From NCBI RefSeq assembly GCF_937616625.2, contig NC_065577.1, positions 20,225,501 to 20,289,500 of the forward strand: a stretch of 64,000 nt of DNA, in the 5' to 3' direction. Numbering within the stretch: position 1 is the first letter of the stretch; every line of letters begins with the position of its first letter. A program made the translations under genes and the position numbers. Origin of the DNA: Mercurialis annua. Lineage: Eukaryota; Streptophyta; Magnoliopsida; Malpighiales; Euphorbiaceae. Positions 14,701-26,110 of the stretch are shown one piece after another. Under the pieces are notes generated by a model, which saw only the letters and a list, made by a program, of their open reading frames with translations, did no database searches and had not been told where the DNA came from.

Positions 14701-17700
14701 GTTTCCCCATTTTAGCGATATAAGCCAAATGTTTACAAACGTTACGAAAAAAATCCAAACGTTTCACCATTTTAGTGATTGAAGTCAAACATTTATAAAT
14801 GTTATGAAACAAATCAAAACGTTTCACGTTTTTAGCGATTGAAGCCAAATATTTATAAACGTTACGAAACAAATCTAAACGTTTCACCTTTCTAGCAATT
14901 TAAGCCAAACGTTTACATACGTTACGAAAAAAATCCAAGCGTTTCACCTTTTTAGCAATTTAAGCCAAACGTTTACAAACGTTACGAAAATAATCCAAAC
15001 GTTTACCCATTTTAGCGATTTAAGCCAAACACTTACAATGTTCCAAAACAAATCCAAACGTTCCACCTTTTTAATAATTTTAGCCAAACGTTTGAAAACA
15101 TTACGAAACAATTCCAAACGTTTTACCTTTTTAGCGATTTAAGCCAAACGTTTACAAACGTAACGAAACAAAACCATACGTTTCACCTTTTTAGCAATAT
15201 AAGCCAAATGTTTAAAACGTTACGGAAAAACTCCAAACGTGTACATACATTACGAAACAAAAACAAACATTCCATATTTTTAGCAATTTAAGCCAAATGT
15301 TTACAAACGTTACGAAACAAATCCAAATGTTTCACGTGTTAAGCGATAGATGGCAAACGTTTACAAACGTTACGAAACAAATCCAAAGGTTTCCCCATTT
15401 TAGTGTTTTAAGCCTAATGTTTATAAACGTTACGAAACAAATCCAAACGTTTATAAAAGTTGCGAAACAAAGCCAAATGTTTCCCAATTTTAGCTATTTA
15501 AGCCAAACATTTACAGACGTTGAGAAACAAAGCCAAACGTTTCCCATTTTTAACGATTTAAGAAAAACGTTTACAAACGTTACGAAAAACATTCAAATGT
15601 TTCCCTATTTTAGCAAAATAAGCCAAATGTTTACAAACGTTACGAAATAAATCCAAACGGTTCACCTTTTTCGCGATTGAAGCAAAACGTTTATAAACGT
15701 TATGAAACAAATCAAAACGTTTCAAGTTTTTAGCGATTGAAGCCAAATATTTATAAACGTTACGAAACAAATCTAAACGTTTCAACTTTTTAGCGATTTA
15801 AGCCAAACGTATACAAACGTTATGAAACAAATCCAAGTGTTTCACCTTTTTAGCAATTTAAGCCAAACGTTTACAAACTTCACGAAACTAATCCAAACGT
15901 TTACCTATTTTTAGCAATTTAAGAAAAACTCTTACAAAGTTCCAAAACAAATCCAAACGTTTCACCTTTTTAGCAATTTAAGCCAAACGTTTACAAACAT
16001 TACGAAACAAGTCCAAACGTTTCACCTTTTTAGCGGTTTAAGCCAAACGTTTACAAACGTAACGAAACAAAACCAAACATTTCACCTTTTTAGCGATATA
16101 AGCCAAATGTTTAAAACGTTACGAAACAAATCAACGTATACAAACATTACAGAACAAAAACAAATGTTTCCCATTTATAGCAATTTAAGCCAAACGTTTA
16201 CAAACTTTACGAAACAAGTCCAAATGTTTCCCTTTTTTAGCGATTGATGCCAAAAGTTTACAAACGTTACGAAACAAATCCAAAAGTTTCCCCATTTTAG
16301 TGATTTAAGCCTAACGTTTATAAACGTTACGATACAAAACCAAACGTTTACAAACGTTACGAAACAAATCCAAACGTTTACAAACGTTACGAAACAAATC
16401 CAAATGTTTCCCCATTTTATCGATTTAAGCCAAACGTTGAGAAACAAATACAAACGTTTCACCTTTTAAACGATTTAAGCAAAACGTTTACAAACATTAC
16501 GAAACACATCCAAACATTTCCCAAATTTAGCGATATAAGCCAAATGTTTACAAATGTTAAGAAACAAATCTAAATGTTTCACCCTTTTAGCGATTGAAGC
16601 CAAAAGTTTATAAATGTTACGAAACAAATCAAAATGTTTCATGTTTTTAGCGATTGAAGCCAAACATTGATAAACGTTACGAAACAAATCCAAACGCTTC
16701 ACCTTTTTAGCGGTTTATGCTAAACGTTTACAAACGTTACGAAACAAATCCAAGCGTTTCACCTTTTTAGCAATTTAAGCCAAACGTTTACAAACGTTAC
16801 GAAACTAATCCAAACATTTCCTCATTTTAGCGATTTAAGGCAAACGCTTCAAACGTTCCAAAACAATTCCAAAGGTTTCACCTTTTTAGCGATATAAGCT
16901 AAACGTTTACAAACGTTACGAAAAAAATCCAAACGTTTCACCTTTTTGGCAATTTAAGCCAAACATTTACAAACGTTACGAAACAAATCCAAACGTTTTA
17001 CCTTTTTAGCGAATTATGCCAAACGTTTATAAAATGATACTAAACAAAAACAAATGTTTAAAACGTTACGAAACAAATCCAAACGTTTCACCTTTTTAGC
17101 GATGTAAGCCAAATGTCTAACAACCTTATGAAACAAATCTAAATGTTTCCCAATTTTACCGATTTAATCCAAACGTTTATAACGTTACGAAAGAAATCCA
17201 AACGTTTTACCTTTCTAGCGATTTAAGCCAAACGTTTACTAACATTTCAAAACAAATACAAACGTCACCTTTTTAGCGATTGAAGCCAAACATTTACAAA
17301 CGTTACGAAACAAATCTAAAAGTTTCACCTTTTTAGCAATTTAAGCCAAACGTTTACAAACGTTACGAAACAAATCCAAATGTTTCACCTTTTTAGCTAT
17401 TTAAGCCAAATGTTTACAAACTTTACGAAACAAATTCAAGTGTTTCACCTTTTTAGCAATTTAAGCCAAACGTTTACAAACGTTACGAAACAATTCCAAA
17501 CGTTTCAACTTTTTAGCGGTTTAAGCCAAACGTTTACAAACGTAATGAAACAAAACCAAACATTTCACCTTTTTAGCGATATAAGCCAAGTTACGAAACA
17601 AATCAACGTATACAAACATTACAGAAAAAACAAATGTTTCCCATTTATAGCAATTTAAGCCAAACGTTTACAAACGTTACGAAACAAGTCCAAATGTTTC

Positions 17701-18374
17701 CCATTTTTAGCGATTGATGCCAAAAGTTTACAAACGTTACGAAACAAATCCAAAACTTTCCCCATTTTAGTGATTTAAGCCTAACGTTTATAAACGTTAC
17801 GAAACAAAACCAAACGTTTACAAACGTTACGAAACAAATCCAAACGTTTACAAATGTTACAAAACAAATCCAAACGTTTCCCCATTTTATCGATTTAAGC
17901 CAAACGTTTACAAACGTTGAGAAACAAATCCAAACGTTTCACCTTTTTAACGATTTAAGCAAAACGTTTACAAACGTTACGAAATACATCCAAACATTTC
18001 CCAAATTTAGCGATATAAGCCAAATGTTTACAAATGTTAAGAAACAAATCTAAACGTTTCACCCTTTTAGCGATTGAAGCCAATAGTTTATAAATGTTAC
18101 GAAACAAATCAAAACGTTTCATGTTTTTAGCGATTGAAGCCAAACATTTATAAACATTACGAAACAAATCCAAACGCTTCACCTTTTTAGCGGTTTAAGC
18201 TAAACGTTACGAAACAAATCCAAGCGTTTCACCTTTTTAGCAATTTAAGCCAAACGTTTACAAACATTACGAAACTAATCCAAACGTTTCCCCATTTTAG
18301 CGATTTAAGCCAAACTCTTAAAACGTTCCAAAACAATTCCAAAGGTTTCACCTTTTTAGCGATTTAAGCTAGAC
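11707..18374. repeat. Satellite HOR unit 3 (blocks A-B-C, about 6668 bp)
   Basis: This unit repeats unit 1 in full at a final offset of 11227. It has a private extra T near 11814 and a private 38-bp deletion near 12260, where the monomer phase jumps. These two changes explain the drift of the unit 2 to unit 3 offset from 4559 to 4522. Block B is present (about 14520-16690), so unit 3 is not a copy of the shortened unit 2. The unit ends near 18374, where homology leaves the block C pattern. Confidence 0.9.
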
Positions 18375-20423
18375 GTTTACAAAATGTTACGAAACAAATG
18401 AAAACGTTTCACCTTTTTAGCGATTTAAGCGAAACATTTATAAATGTTACGAAACAAATCCAAACGTTTCACCTTTTTAGCGATGTAAGCCAAATGTCTA
18501 ACAACGTTATGAAACAAATCTAAACGTTTCCCAATTTTACCGATTTAATCCAAACGTTTATAACGTTACGAAACAAATCCAAACGTTTCACCTTTCTAGC
18601 AATTTAAGCCAAACGTTTACTAACATTTCAAAACAAATCCAAACGTTTCACCTTTTTAGCTATTGAAGCCAAACATTTACAAACGTTACGAAACAAATCT
18701 AAAAGTTTCACCTTTTTAGCAATTTAAGCGAAACGTTTACAAACGTTACGAAACAAATCCAAATGTTTCACCTTTTTAGCTATTTAAGCCAAATGTTTAC
18801 AAACTTTACGAAACAAATTCAAGTGTTTCACCTTTTTAGCAATTTAAGCCAAACGTTTACAAACGTTACGAAACAATTCCAAACGTTTCACCTTTTTAGC
18901 GATTTAAGCCAAACGTTTACAAACATAACGAAACAAAACCAAATGTTTCACCTTTTTAGTAATATAAGCCAAATGTTTAAAACGTTATGAAACAAATCCA
19001 AACGTATACAAACATTACGGAACAAAAACAAACGTTTCACATTTTTAGTAATTTAAACCAAATGTTTACAAACGTTACGAAACAAATCCAAATGTTTCAC
19101 CTTTTTAGCAAGTGATGCCAAATGTTTACAAACGTTACGAAACAAATCCAAACGCTTCCCCATTTTAGTGATTTAAGCCTAACGTTTATAAACGCTACGA
19201 AACAAATCCAAACCTTTACAAACTTTACGAAACAAAGCCAAATGTTTCCCCTTTTTAGCGATTTAAGCCAAACATTTACAAACGTTGAGAAACAAATCCA
19301 AACGTTTCACCTTTTTAACGATTTAAGCAAAACGGTTACAAACGTTACGAAACAGATCCAAATGTTTCCCCATTTTAGCGATATAAGACAAATGTTTACA
19401 AACATTACGAAAAAAATCCAAACGTTTCACCTTTTTAGTGATTGAAGTCAAAAATTTATAAATGTAATGAAACAAATCAAAACGTTTCACGTTTTTAGCG
19501 ATTGAAGCCAAATATTTATAAACGTTGTGAAACAAATCTAAACGTTTCACCTTTCTAGAAATTTAAACCAAACGTTTACAAACGTTACGAAAAAAATCCA
19601 AGCGTTTCATCTTTTTAGCAATTTAAGCCAAACGTTTACAAACGTTACGAAAATAATCCAAACGTTTACCCATTTTAGCGATTTAAGCCAAACGCTTACA
19701 ACGTTCCAAAACAAATCCAAACGTTTCACCTTTTTAGAAATTTAAGCCAAACTTTTACAAACTTACGAAATAATTCCAAACGTTTCCCCTTTTTAGCGAT
19801 TTAAGCCAAATGTTTACAAACGTAACGAAACAAAACCATACGTTTCACCTTTTTAGCAATATAAGCCAAATGTTTAAAACGTTACGAAAAAAATCCAAAC
19901 GTATGAATACATTACGAAACAAAAACAAACATTCTACATTTTTATCAATTTATGCCAAACGTTTACAAACTTTACGAAACAAATCCAAATGTTTCACTTG
20001 TTAAGCGATTGATGCCAAACGTTTACAAACGTTACGAAACAAATCCAAACGTTTTCCCATTTTAGTGATTTAAGCCTGATGTTTATAAACGTTACGAAAC
20101 AAATCCAAACGTTTACAAACGTTGCGAAACAAAGCCAAATGTTTCCCAATTTTAGCGATTTAAGCCAAACGTTTACAGACGTTGAGAAACAAATCCAAAC
20201 GTTTCCCATTTTTAACTATTTAAGCAAAACCTTTACAAACGTTACGAAAAACATTCAAATGTTTCCCTATTCTAGCAAAATAAGCCAAATGTTTACAATC
20301 GTTACGAAATAAATCCAAACGTTTCACCTTTTTCGCGATTGAAGAAAAACGTTTATAAACGTTATGAAACAAATCAAAACGTTCAAGTTTTTAGCCAAAT
20401 ATTTATAAACGTTACGAAACAAA
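18375..20423. repeat. Satellite, diverged C/B-like monomers left of the CACTA element
   Basis: After unit 3 the array continues with monomers related to blocks C and B but clearly more diverged. For example 18763-18990 resembles 6153-6380, and 20079-20312 resembles 4190-4423. A second copy of that B-like stretch lies at 24987-25220, beyond the CACTA element. The array is cut at 20423 by the transposon and resumes in register at 23382. Confidence 0.9.
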
Positions 20424-20436
20424 CACTACGAAAAAG
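20424..20436 (+). repeat. Left terminal inverted repeat of the CACTA element
   Basis: CACTACGAAAAAG pairs with the right end at 23369-23381 with two mismatches. The preceding AAA is the target duplication. Confidence 0.92.
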
Positions 20437-20800
20437 TATTGTTTTAGCGACGAAATTTAAATCCGTCGCTAAATACATTTTACCGACGGAATTTTGCGAC
20501 GGATCTGCAATCCGTCGCCAAATTCGTTATTCACCTTGACGGGAGTAATCCCGCCATTTTTTTGTCGTCCATTAGCGACGGATACCATAAATCTGTCGCT
20601 AAAGTAGCAACGGAATCCGTATCCGTCGCTAATAAGGGTTCGGTGAAACTCACCGTTTCACTGAACCCGTATTTAGCGACGGATTCATGCATCCGTCGCT
20701 AAACGGTGCGTTAATGAAACGCATCGTTTCATTAACGCATTGGCGACAGAATATTCCTTTTAGCGACGGATTAAAATCCGTTGCTAAAAGGTAAAACCTA
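20437..20800. repeat. CACTA left subterminal repeats with hairpins
   Basis: The motif TAGCGACGGAT and its complement ATCCGTCGCTA alternate in head-to-head pairs (e.g. about 20573-20601, 20615-20631, 20672-20702, 20762-20786). In En/Spm such motifs bind the element's own DNA-binding protein; binding here is inferred. Two longer hairpins lie between them: one at about 20637-20670 with arms of about 14 bp and one mismatch, and a perfect one with 15-bp arms at 20707-20721 and 20725-20739 around a CAT loop. Confidence 0.85.
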
Positions 20801-22554
20801 TTACCCCTGACCGCCTCCTCCATTTCAGTTTTTTCTTCAATTTCCCATTTATTACCGCCGTTCTCCATTTCCCATTTTTCCTCAATTTTCCATTACCGGC
20901 CTCCTCAATTTTTCCCCTAACCCCTAAGCGTCGCTCCTCCCATTTTCCATCTCCGAATGTGTCTTCCCTTCCCATTGCTGCCGGAGTTATTCCTCCATTG
21001 CTGCCAGAGTTATTTTCTGCTGACCGGCCTCCTCCATTTTCCGGTAAGATTTCTTTTGCTTCTCTTATAGTTGATTCTTTATAATTAGGGTTTTTTTTTA
21101 TTTTAAAACAGCAACCTCCACTGCCGCCTCCCTTCTCCTCCCTTCTCCGTCTCAACCTCCACTGCCGCCTCCACAGCAGCCCGCCTCAACCGCAGCCCGC
21201 CTCCACAGCAGCCTCCGTTCAGGTAAGGTTTGATTAATTTTTTTTTGTTAATTTTTATTATTTAGGATTGTTTTAATTATTTAGGGTTGTTTAAATTTTT
21301 TGTTTTAAAAAACAGTAACTTATATTAATTGTTAGTTTTTTTAGTTAATATAAAAATAAATTTGATATAATTAGATATATATATATATAATTAGGTTAAA
21401 AAAATACTAGTTTAGTCAAATTTATAATTAGATATATATATAATTAGGTTAAATAATAGGTTAATATATATTAATTAAAAAAATAGTTAATTTAATAATT
21501 ATGTTATAGTTAGGTTAATTTATTATTTATTAGGTTAGATTTTTATAATTACGCTATTTAAGTTATTTTTAATGTATTTTAGATTACTTAATTGTTATAA
21601 TTGGGTTATTTTATTGTTAATTGTGAACAAATTGTTAAATTAGAATATATCTAAAATTAATTCCTTCTATTTAATTTTGTTTCAATTAGGTTAATGTTAG
21701 AATATTTAATTAACGTTCATTTAAATTATCGAATTAATATAGATTAATCGGTGTGAATTGGTTGGGTTATTTAGTTTGAATTATTGTGTTGTATATTTTA
21801 ACAATGTACAGTTTATTTGCAGGATTTCCTTGAAAAATGGGTGATGCTCATTTTAAGGGGAAGTGCTGCCAAATTTTCATTAATGATATAATACTAATTT
21901 GTGGTAATTTTTGTATGTATTGTAGATTTGTGTTTCTCCGACGGTTGCTGATTTTCGTTGTTGTCAGATTGCACCGCTCCCGACTTTTTTCTTCTTTTTT
22001 ATCTTGCGGTTCTGCTCTACAACAAGTAAGTATTGTTGTTTATTGTTTTTCAATTCCTTTTATTATATTAGATTAAATGAACTTAAAACAAAAAAAGATT
22101 TTATTCACACCGAATAAAATCTCACCTACCCGTAAAAAACCCGTCCTGTGTCCTCAAGAGATTGAACGACACGGGATTGTACGTGTGTACAGTTCGTAAA
22201 ACTTGTGTCGACGTAATTCGATCACGAAAAAAAAATACATGTGTAGATGCGGTAGAAAAATATTTGGTAGTTTTCTGTCGTATGTTCTCCGGTGGCTATC
22301 TAGTATATGCTGCGTAACGCTATTTCCAAACGGAATATGTATTTCGCGTTTTTCAGCATATATTTGATAATGCACTTGGAGAACTGCGCCGGAAGGCTGC
22401 CAAATATTTGTCTCCGTATTTATGCATATATCGTGATCGTATTAAGTAGACCCAGTTTTGCGTATGGGATAGGGCCCTACCTTTTTAAGCGGTCAATTAT
22501 ATTGACTTTGCTGTCACCGAGTATTAAACCCACCTAAATGTACGTGCTACAGAA
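20801..22554 (+). other. Non-coding leader of the CACTA transposase gene with candidate introns
   Basis: No convincing ORF. A pyrimidine-rich stretch (about 20810-21220) resembles a 5' UTR. A candidate intron runs from 21223 (AG|GTAAGG) to 21822 (TTTGCAG) and is very AT-rich, as plant introns are. A second donor-like site AAGTAAG lies near 22025, and an acceptor-like CTACAG at 22547-22552 sits just before the start codon at 22555. 5'-UTR introns are common in CACTA transposase genes. The exon structure here is a prediction from motifs only. Confidence 0.5.
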
Positions 22555-23064
22555 ATGAATTCAGATCGCAGTTGGATGTATAGTGGGAGACTGGTTAGAA
22601 GATTGTTGACTGAAGGGTACATTAGTAACGTTTGGGAGTTTTTAAACTTTGCTGTGGAACACCCCGAGTTTATGAGTGGGGCTCAGATTAAATTCACTTG
22701 CCCTAAACCCAAATGCCGGAACACTGCTTTTCGAACTGTTGACGAAGTGGACTTTCATCTCTACACAGACGGGTTTGTGAGTAATTACCACGTTTGGACT
22801 CACCATGGTGAGGAAAACAGGATGGTCGATGTGCCTATCAATGTTCTGGAAGCGGACAACATGTGGGAGCATAGAAATGAAGACGAGGGTTGCAGTTCAT
22901 TCCAGAGAATGGTTACTGATGCTGGTGGTCCCGAAGTATGGACAGAAGAGCCTCCGAATGCAGAAGCTCATAAGTTTTATGATATGATGCATGCGGCCGA
23001 AGAACCCATATGGCCTGGGAATGACAGGCATTCCGCTCTGTCTGCAGCCGTAAAAATTTTAAAT
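22555..23064 (+). pseudogene. CACTA transposase, N-terminal fragment (transposase-associated domain)
   Basis: About 170 codons of a CACTA (TNPD/Tnp2-type) transposase. Residues 1-85 look like the transposase-associated domain that precedes the catalytic part: DRSWMY near the start, an FLNFA helix, a CPKPKC cysteine pair and a YHVWTHHGEE block that could complete a zinc site. Residues about 142-170 (AEAHKFYDMMHAAEEPIWPG and following) match the linker preceding the catalytic domain in this family. The protein then runs straight into the 3' subterminal repeats; the frame stays open to 23379 but those ~105 codons translate repeat DNA. The catalytic core is gone, so it cannot transpose DNA by itself. 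The ATG follows an acceptor-like AG by two bases. Confidence 0.85.
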
Positions 23065-23368
23065 GACGGATTTAAATCCGTCAACAACGCTGTCGCCAGT
23101 TGGAGACGGACATTGGCGACGGATATAAATCCGTCACCAATTGGCGAGGGATTTATCCGTCGCCAAATCCGTCTTGGAACGTCGCCAAACGCGTCGTCTG
23201 GCGACACGCTTCGCGACGGTCCTTCGCCATTTGGCGACGGAAAAATCCGTTGCCAAATGGAGACGGATTGTTTTGTGGCGTCGCTAATGTATTTAGCGAC
23301 GCCACATTTCCCAACGGACGACGTCCGTTGGGAAATCCGTCAGGAAAGCAATTCCCGACGGATATGGG
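23065..23368. repeat. CACTA right subterminal repeats
   Basis: Begins with a perfect 18-bp palindrome (GACGGATTT followed by its complement, 23065-23082) and continues with many GACGG/CCGTC pairs. It mirrors the left subterminal region. The abrupt change from transposase coding sequence marks the internal deletion junction. Confidence 0.85.
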
Positions 23369-23381
23369 CTTTTTATTAGTG
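23369..23381 (-). repeat. Right terminal inverted repeat of the CACTA element
   Basis: CTTTTTATTAGTG is the complement of CACTAATAAAAAG. It is followed directly by the AAA target duplication and in-register satellite. Confidence 0.92.
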
Positions 23382-25738
23382 AAATCTAAACATTTCAACT
23401 TTTTAGCGATTTAAGCCAAACGTATACAAACATTATGAAACAAATCAAAGCGTTTCACCTTTTTAGCAATTTAAGCCAAACGTTTACAAACTTTACGAAA
23501 CTAATCCAAACGTTTACCCATTATAGCGATGTAAGCCAAACTCTTACAACGTTCGAAAACAAATCCAAACGTTTCAGCTTTTTAGCAATTTAAACCAAAC
23601 GTTTACAAACATTACGAAACATTTCCAAACGTTTCACCTTTTTAGCGGTTTAAGCCAAACGTTTACAAACGTAACGTAACGAAACAAAACCAAACATTTC
23701 ACCTTTTTAGCGATATAAGCCAAGTTACGAAACAAATCAACGTATACAAACATTACAGAAAAAACAAATGTTTCCCATTTATAGCAATTTAAGCCAAACG
23801 TTTACAAACGTTACGAAACAAGTCCAAATGTTTCCCATTTTTAGCGATTGATGCCAAAAGTTTACAAACGTTACGAAACAAATCCAAAAGTTTCCCCATT
23901 TTAGTGATTTAAGCCTAGCGTTTATAAACGTTACGAAACAAAACAAAACGTTTACAAACGTTACGAAACAAATCCAAACGTTTACAAATGTTACGAAACA
24001 AATCCAAACGTTTTCCCATTTTATCGATTTAAGCCAAACGTTTACAAACGTTGAGAAACAAATCCAAACGTTTCACCTTTTTAACGATTTAAGCAAAACG
24101 TTTACAAACGTTACGAAACACATCCAAACATTTCCCAAATTTAGCGATATAAGCCAAATGTTTACAAATATTTACAAACAAATCTAAACGTTTCACCCTT
24201 TTTGCGATTGAAGCCAAAAGTTTATAAACGTTACGAAACAAATCAAAACGTTTCATGTTTTTAACGATTGAAGCCAAACATTTATAAACGTTACGAAACA
24301 AATCCAAACACTTCACCTTTTTAGCGGTTTAAGCCAAACGTTTACAAACGTTACGAAACAAATCCAAGCGTTTACGAAACAGATCCAAATGTTTCCCCAT
24401 TTTAGCGATATAAGCCAAATGTTTACAAACGTTCCAAAATAAATCCAAACGTTTCACCTTTTTAGTGATTGAAGTCAAACATTTATAAATGTTATGAAAT
24501 AAATCAAAACGTTTCACGTTTTTAGCGATTGAAGCCAAATATTTATAAACGTTACGAAACAAATCTAAACATTTCACCTTTCTAGCAATTTAAGCCAAAC
24601 GTTTACAAACGTTACGAAAAAATCCAAGCGTTTCACCTTTTTAGCAATTTAAGCCAAACGTTTACAAACGTTACGAAAATAATCCAAACGTTTCACCTTT
24701 TTAGCGATTTAAGCCAAACATTTACAAACGTAACGAAACAAAACCATACGTTTCACCTTTTTAGCAATATAAGCCAAATGCTTAAAATGTTACGGAAAAA
24801 ATCCAAACGTATACATACATTACGAAACAAAAAGAAACGTTCCACATTTTTAGCAATTTAAGCCAAACGATTACAAACTTTACGAAACAAATTTAAATGT
24901 TTCACCTGTTAAGCGATTGATGCCAAACGTTTACAAACGTTACGAAACAAATCCAAAAGTTTCCCCATTTTAGTGATTTAAGCCTAATGTTTATAAACGT
25001 TACGAAACAAATCCAAACGTTTACAAACGTTGCGAAACAAAGCCAAATGTTTCCCAATTTTAGCGATTTAAGCCAAACGTTTACAGACGTTGAGAAACAA
25101 ATCCAAACGTTTCCCATTTTCAACGATTTAAGCAAAACGTTTACAAACATTACGAAAAAAATTCAAATGTTTCCCTATTTTAGCAAAATAAGCCAAATAT
25201 TTACAATCGTTGCGAAATAAATCCAAACATTTCACCTTTTTCGCGATTGAAGCAAAACGTTTATAAGCGTTACGAAACAAATCTAAACGTTTCAACTTTT
25301 TAGAGATTTAAGCCAAACGTATACAAACGTTATGAAACAAATCCAAGCGTTTCACCTTTTTAGAAATTTAAGCCAAACGTTTACAAACTTTACGAAACTA
25401 ATCCAAACGTTTACCCATTTTAGCGATTTAATCCAAACGCTTACAACGTTCGAAAACAAATCCAAACGTTTCACCTTTTTAGCAATTTAAGCCAATCGTT
25501 TACAAACATTACGAAACAATTCCAAACGTTTCACCTTTTTCGCGGTTTAAGCCAAACGTTTACAAACGTAACGAAACAAAACCAAACATTTCACCTTTTT
25601 AGCGAAGTAAGCCAAATGTTTAAAACGTTATGAAACAAATCAACGTATACAAACATTACAGAACAAAAACAAACGTTTCCCATTTATTGCAATTTAAGCC
25701 AAACGTTTACAAATGTTACGAAACAAGTCCAAATGTTT

Positions 25739-25978
25739 CCCCATTTTAGTGATTTAAGCCTAACGTTTATAAACGTTACGAAACAAAACCAAACGTTTAC
25801 AAACGTTACGAAACAAATCCAAACGTTTACAAACGTTACGAAACAAATCCAAACGTTTCCCCATTTTAATGATTTAAGCCTAACGTTTATAAACGTTACG
25901 AAACAAAACCAAATGTTTACAAACGTTACGAAACAAATCCAAACATTTACAAATGTTACGAAACAAATCCAAACGTTT
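25739..25978. repeat. 120-bp tandem duplication inside the satellite
   Basis: Two adjacent 120-bp units differ at few positions. Each holds one second half-monomer and three first halves in a row (an extra two 30-bp halves), showing that 30-bp halves as well as 60-bp monomers are exchanged. Confidence 0.8.
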
Positions 25979-26110
25979 CCCCATTTTATCGATGTAAGCC
26001 AAACGTTTACAAACGTTGAGAAACAAATCCAAACGTTTCACCTTTTTAACGATTTAAGCAAAACGTTTACAAACGTTACGAAACAAATCCAAACGTTTCC
26101 CCTTTTTAGC

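Larger units (their letters stand above)
20424..23381 (+). mobile_element. CACTA DNA transposon, deletion derivative (2958 bp)
   Basis: The element begins CACTACGAAAAAG and ends with the inverse of CACTAATAAAAAG (11 of 13 bases match), the signature ends of the plant CACTA (En/Spm) superfamily. It is flanked by AAA on both sides (20421-20423 and 23382-23384), the 3-bp target duplication typical of CACTA. Removing the element and one AAA gives a normal satellite monomer. Both ends carry subterminal GACGG/CCGTC repeats. The interior holds a leader and the N-terminal part of a transposase; the catalytic DDE region is missing, so the copy is non-autonomous. It could still be mobilised by a complete relative. 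Confidence 0.93.

Noticed and set aside
1..20423. CRISPR-like regular repeats
   Set aside because: Repeats are contiguous with no unique spacers, and the DNA is eukaryotic.
20784..21155. 123-codon minus-strand ORF rich in Gly, Arg and Glu
   Set aside because: Complement of the pyrimidine-rich leader of the CACTA gene; biased composition, no domain.
23100..23414. ORFs on both strands in the right CACTA end
   Set aside because: They translate GACGG/CCGTC subterminal repeats; only the frame from 22555 has transposase similarity, and only to about 23064.
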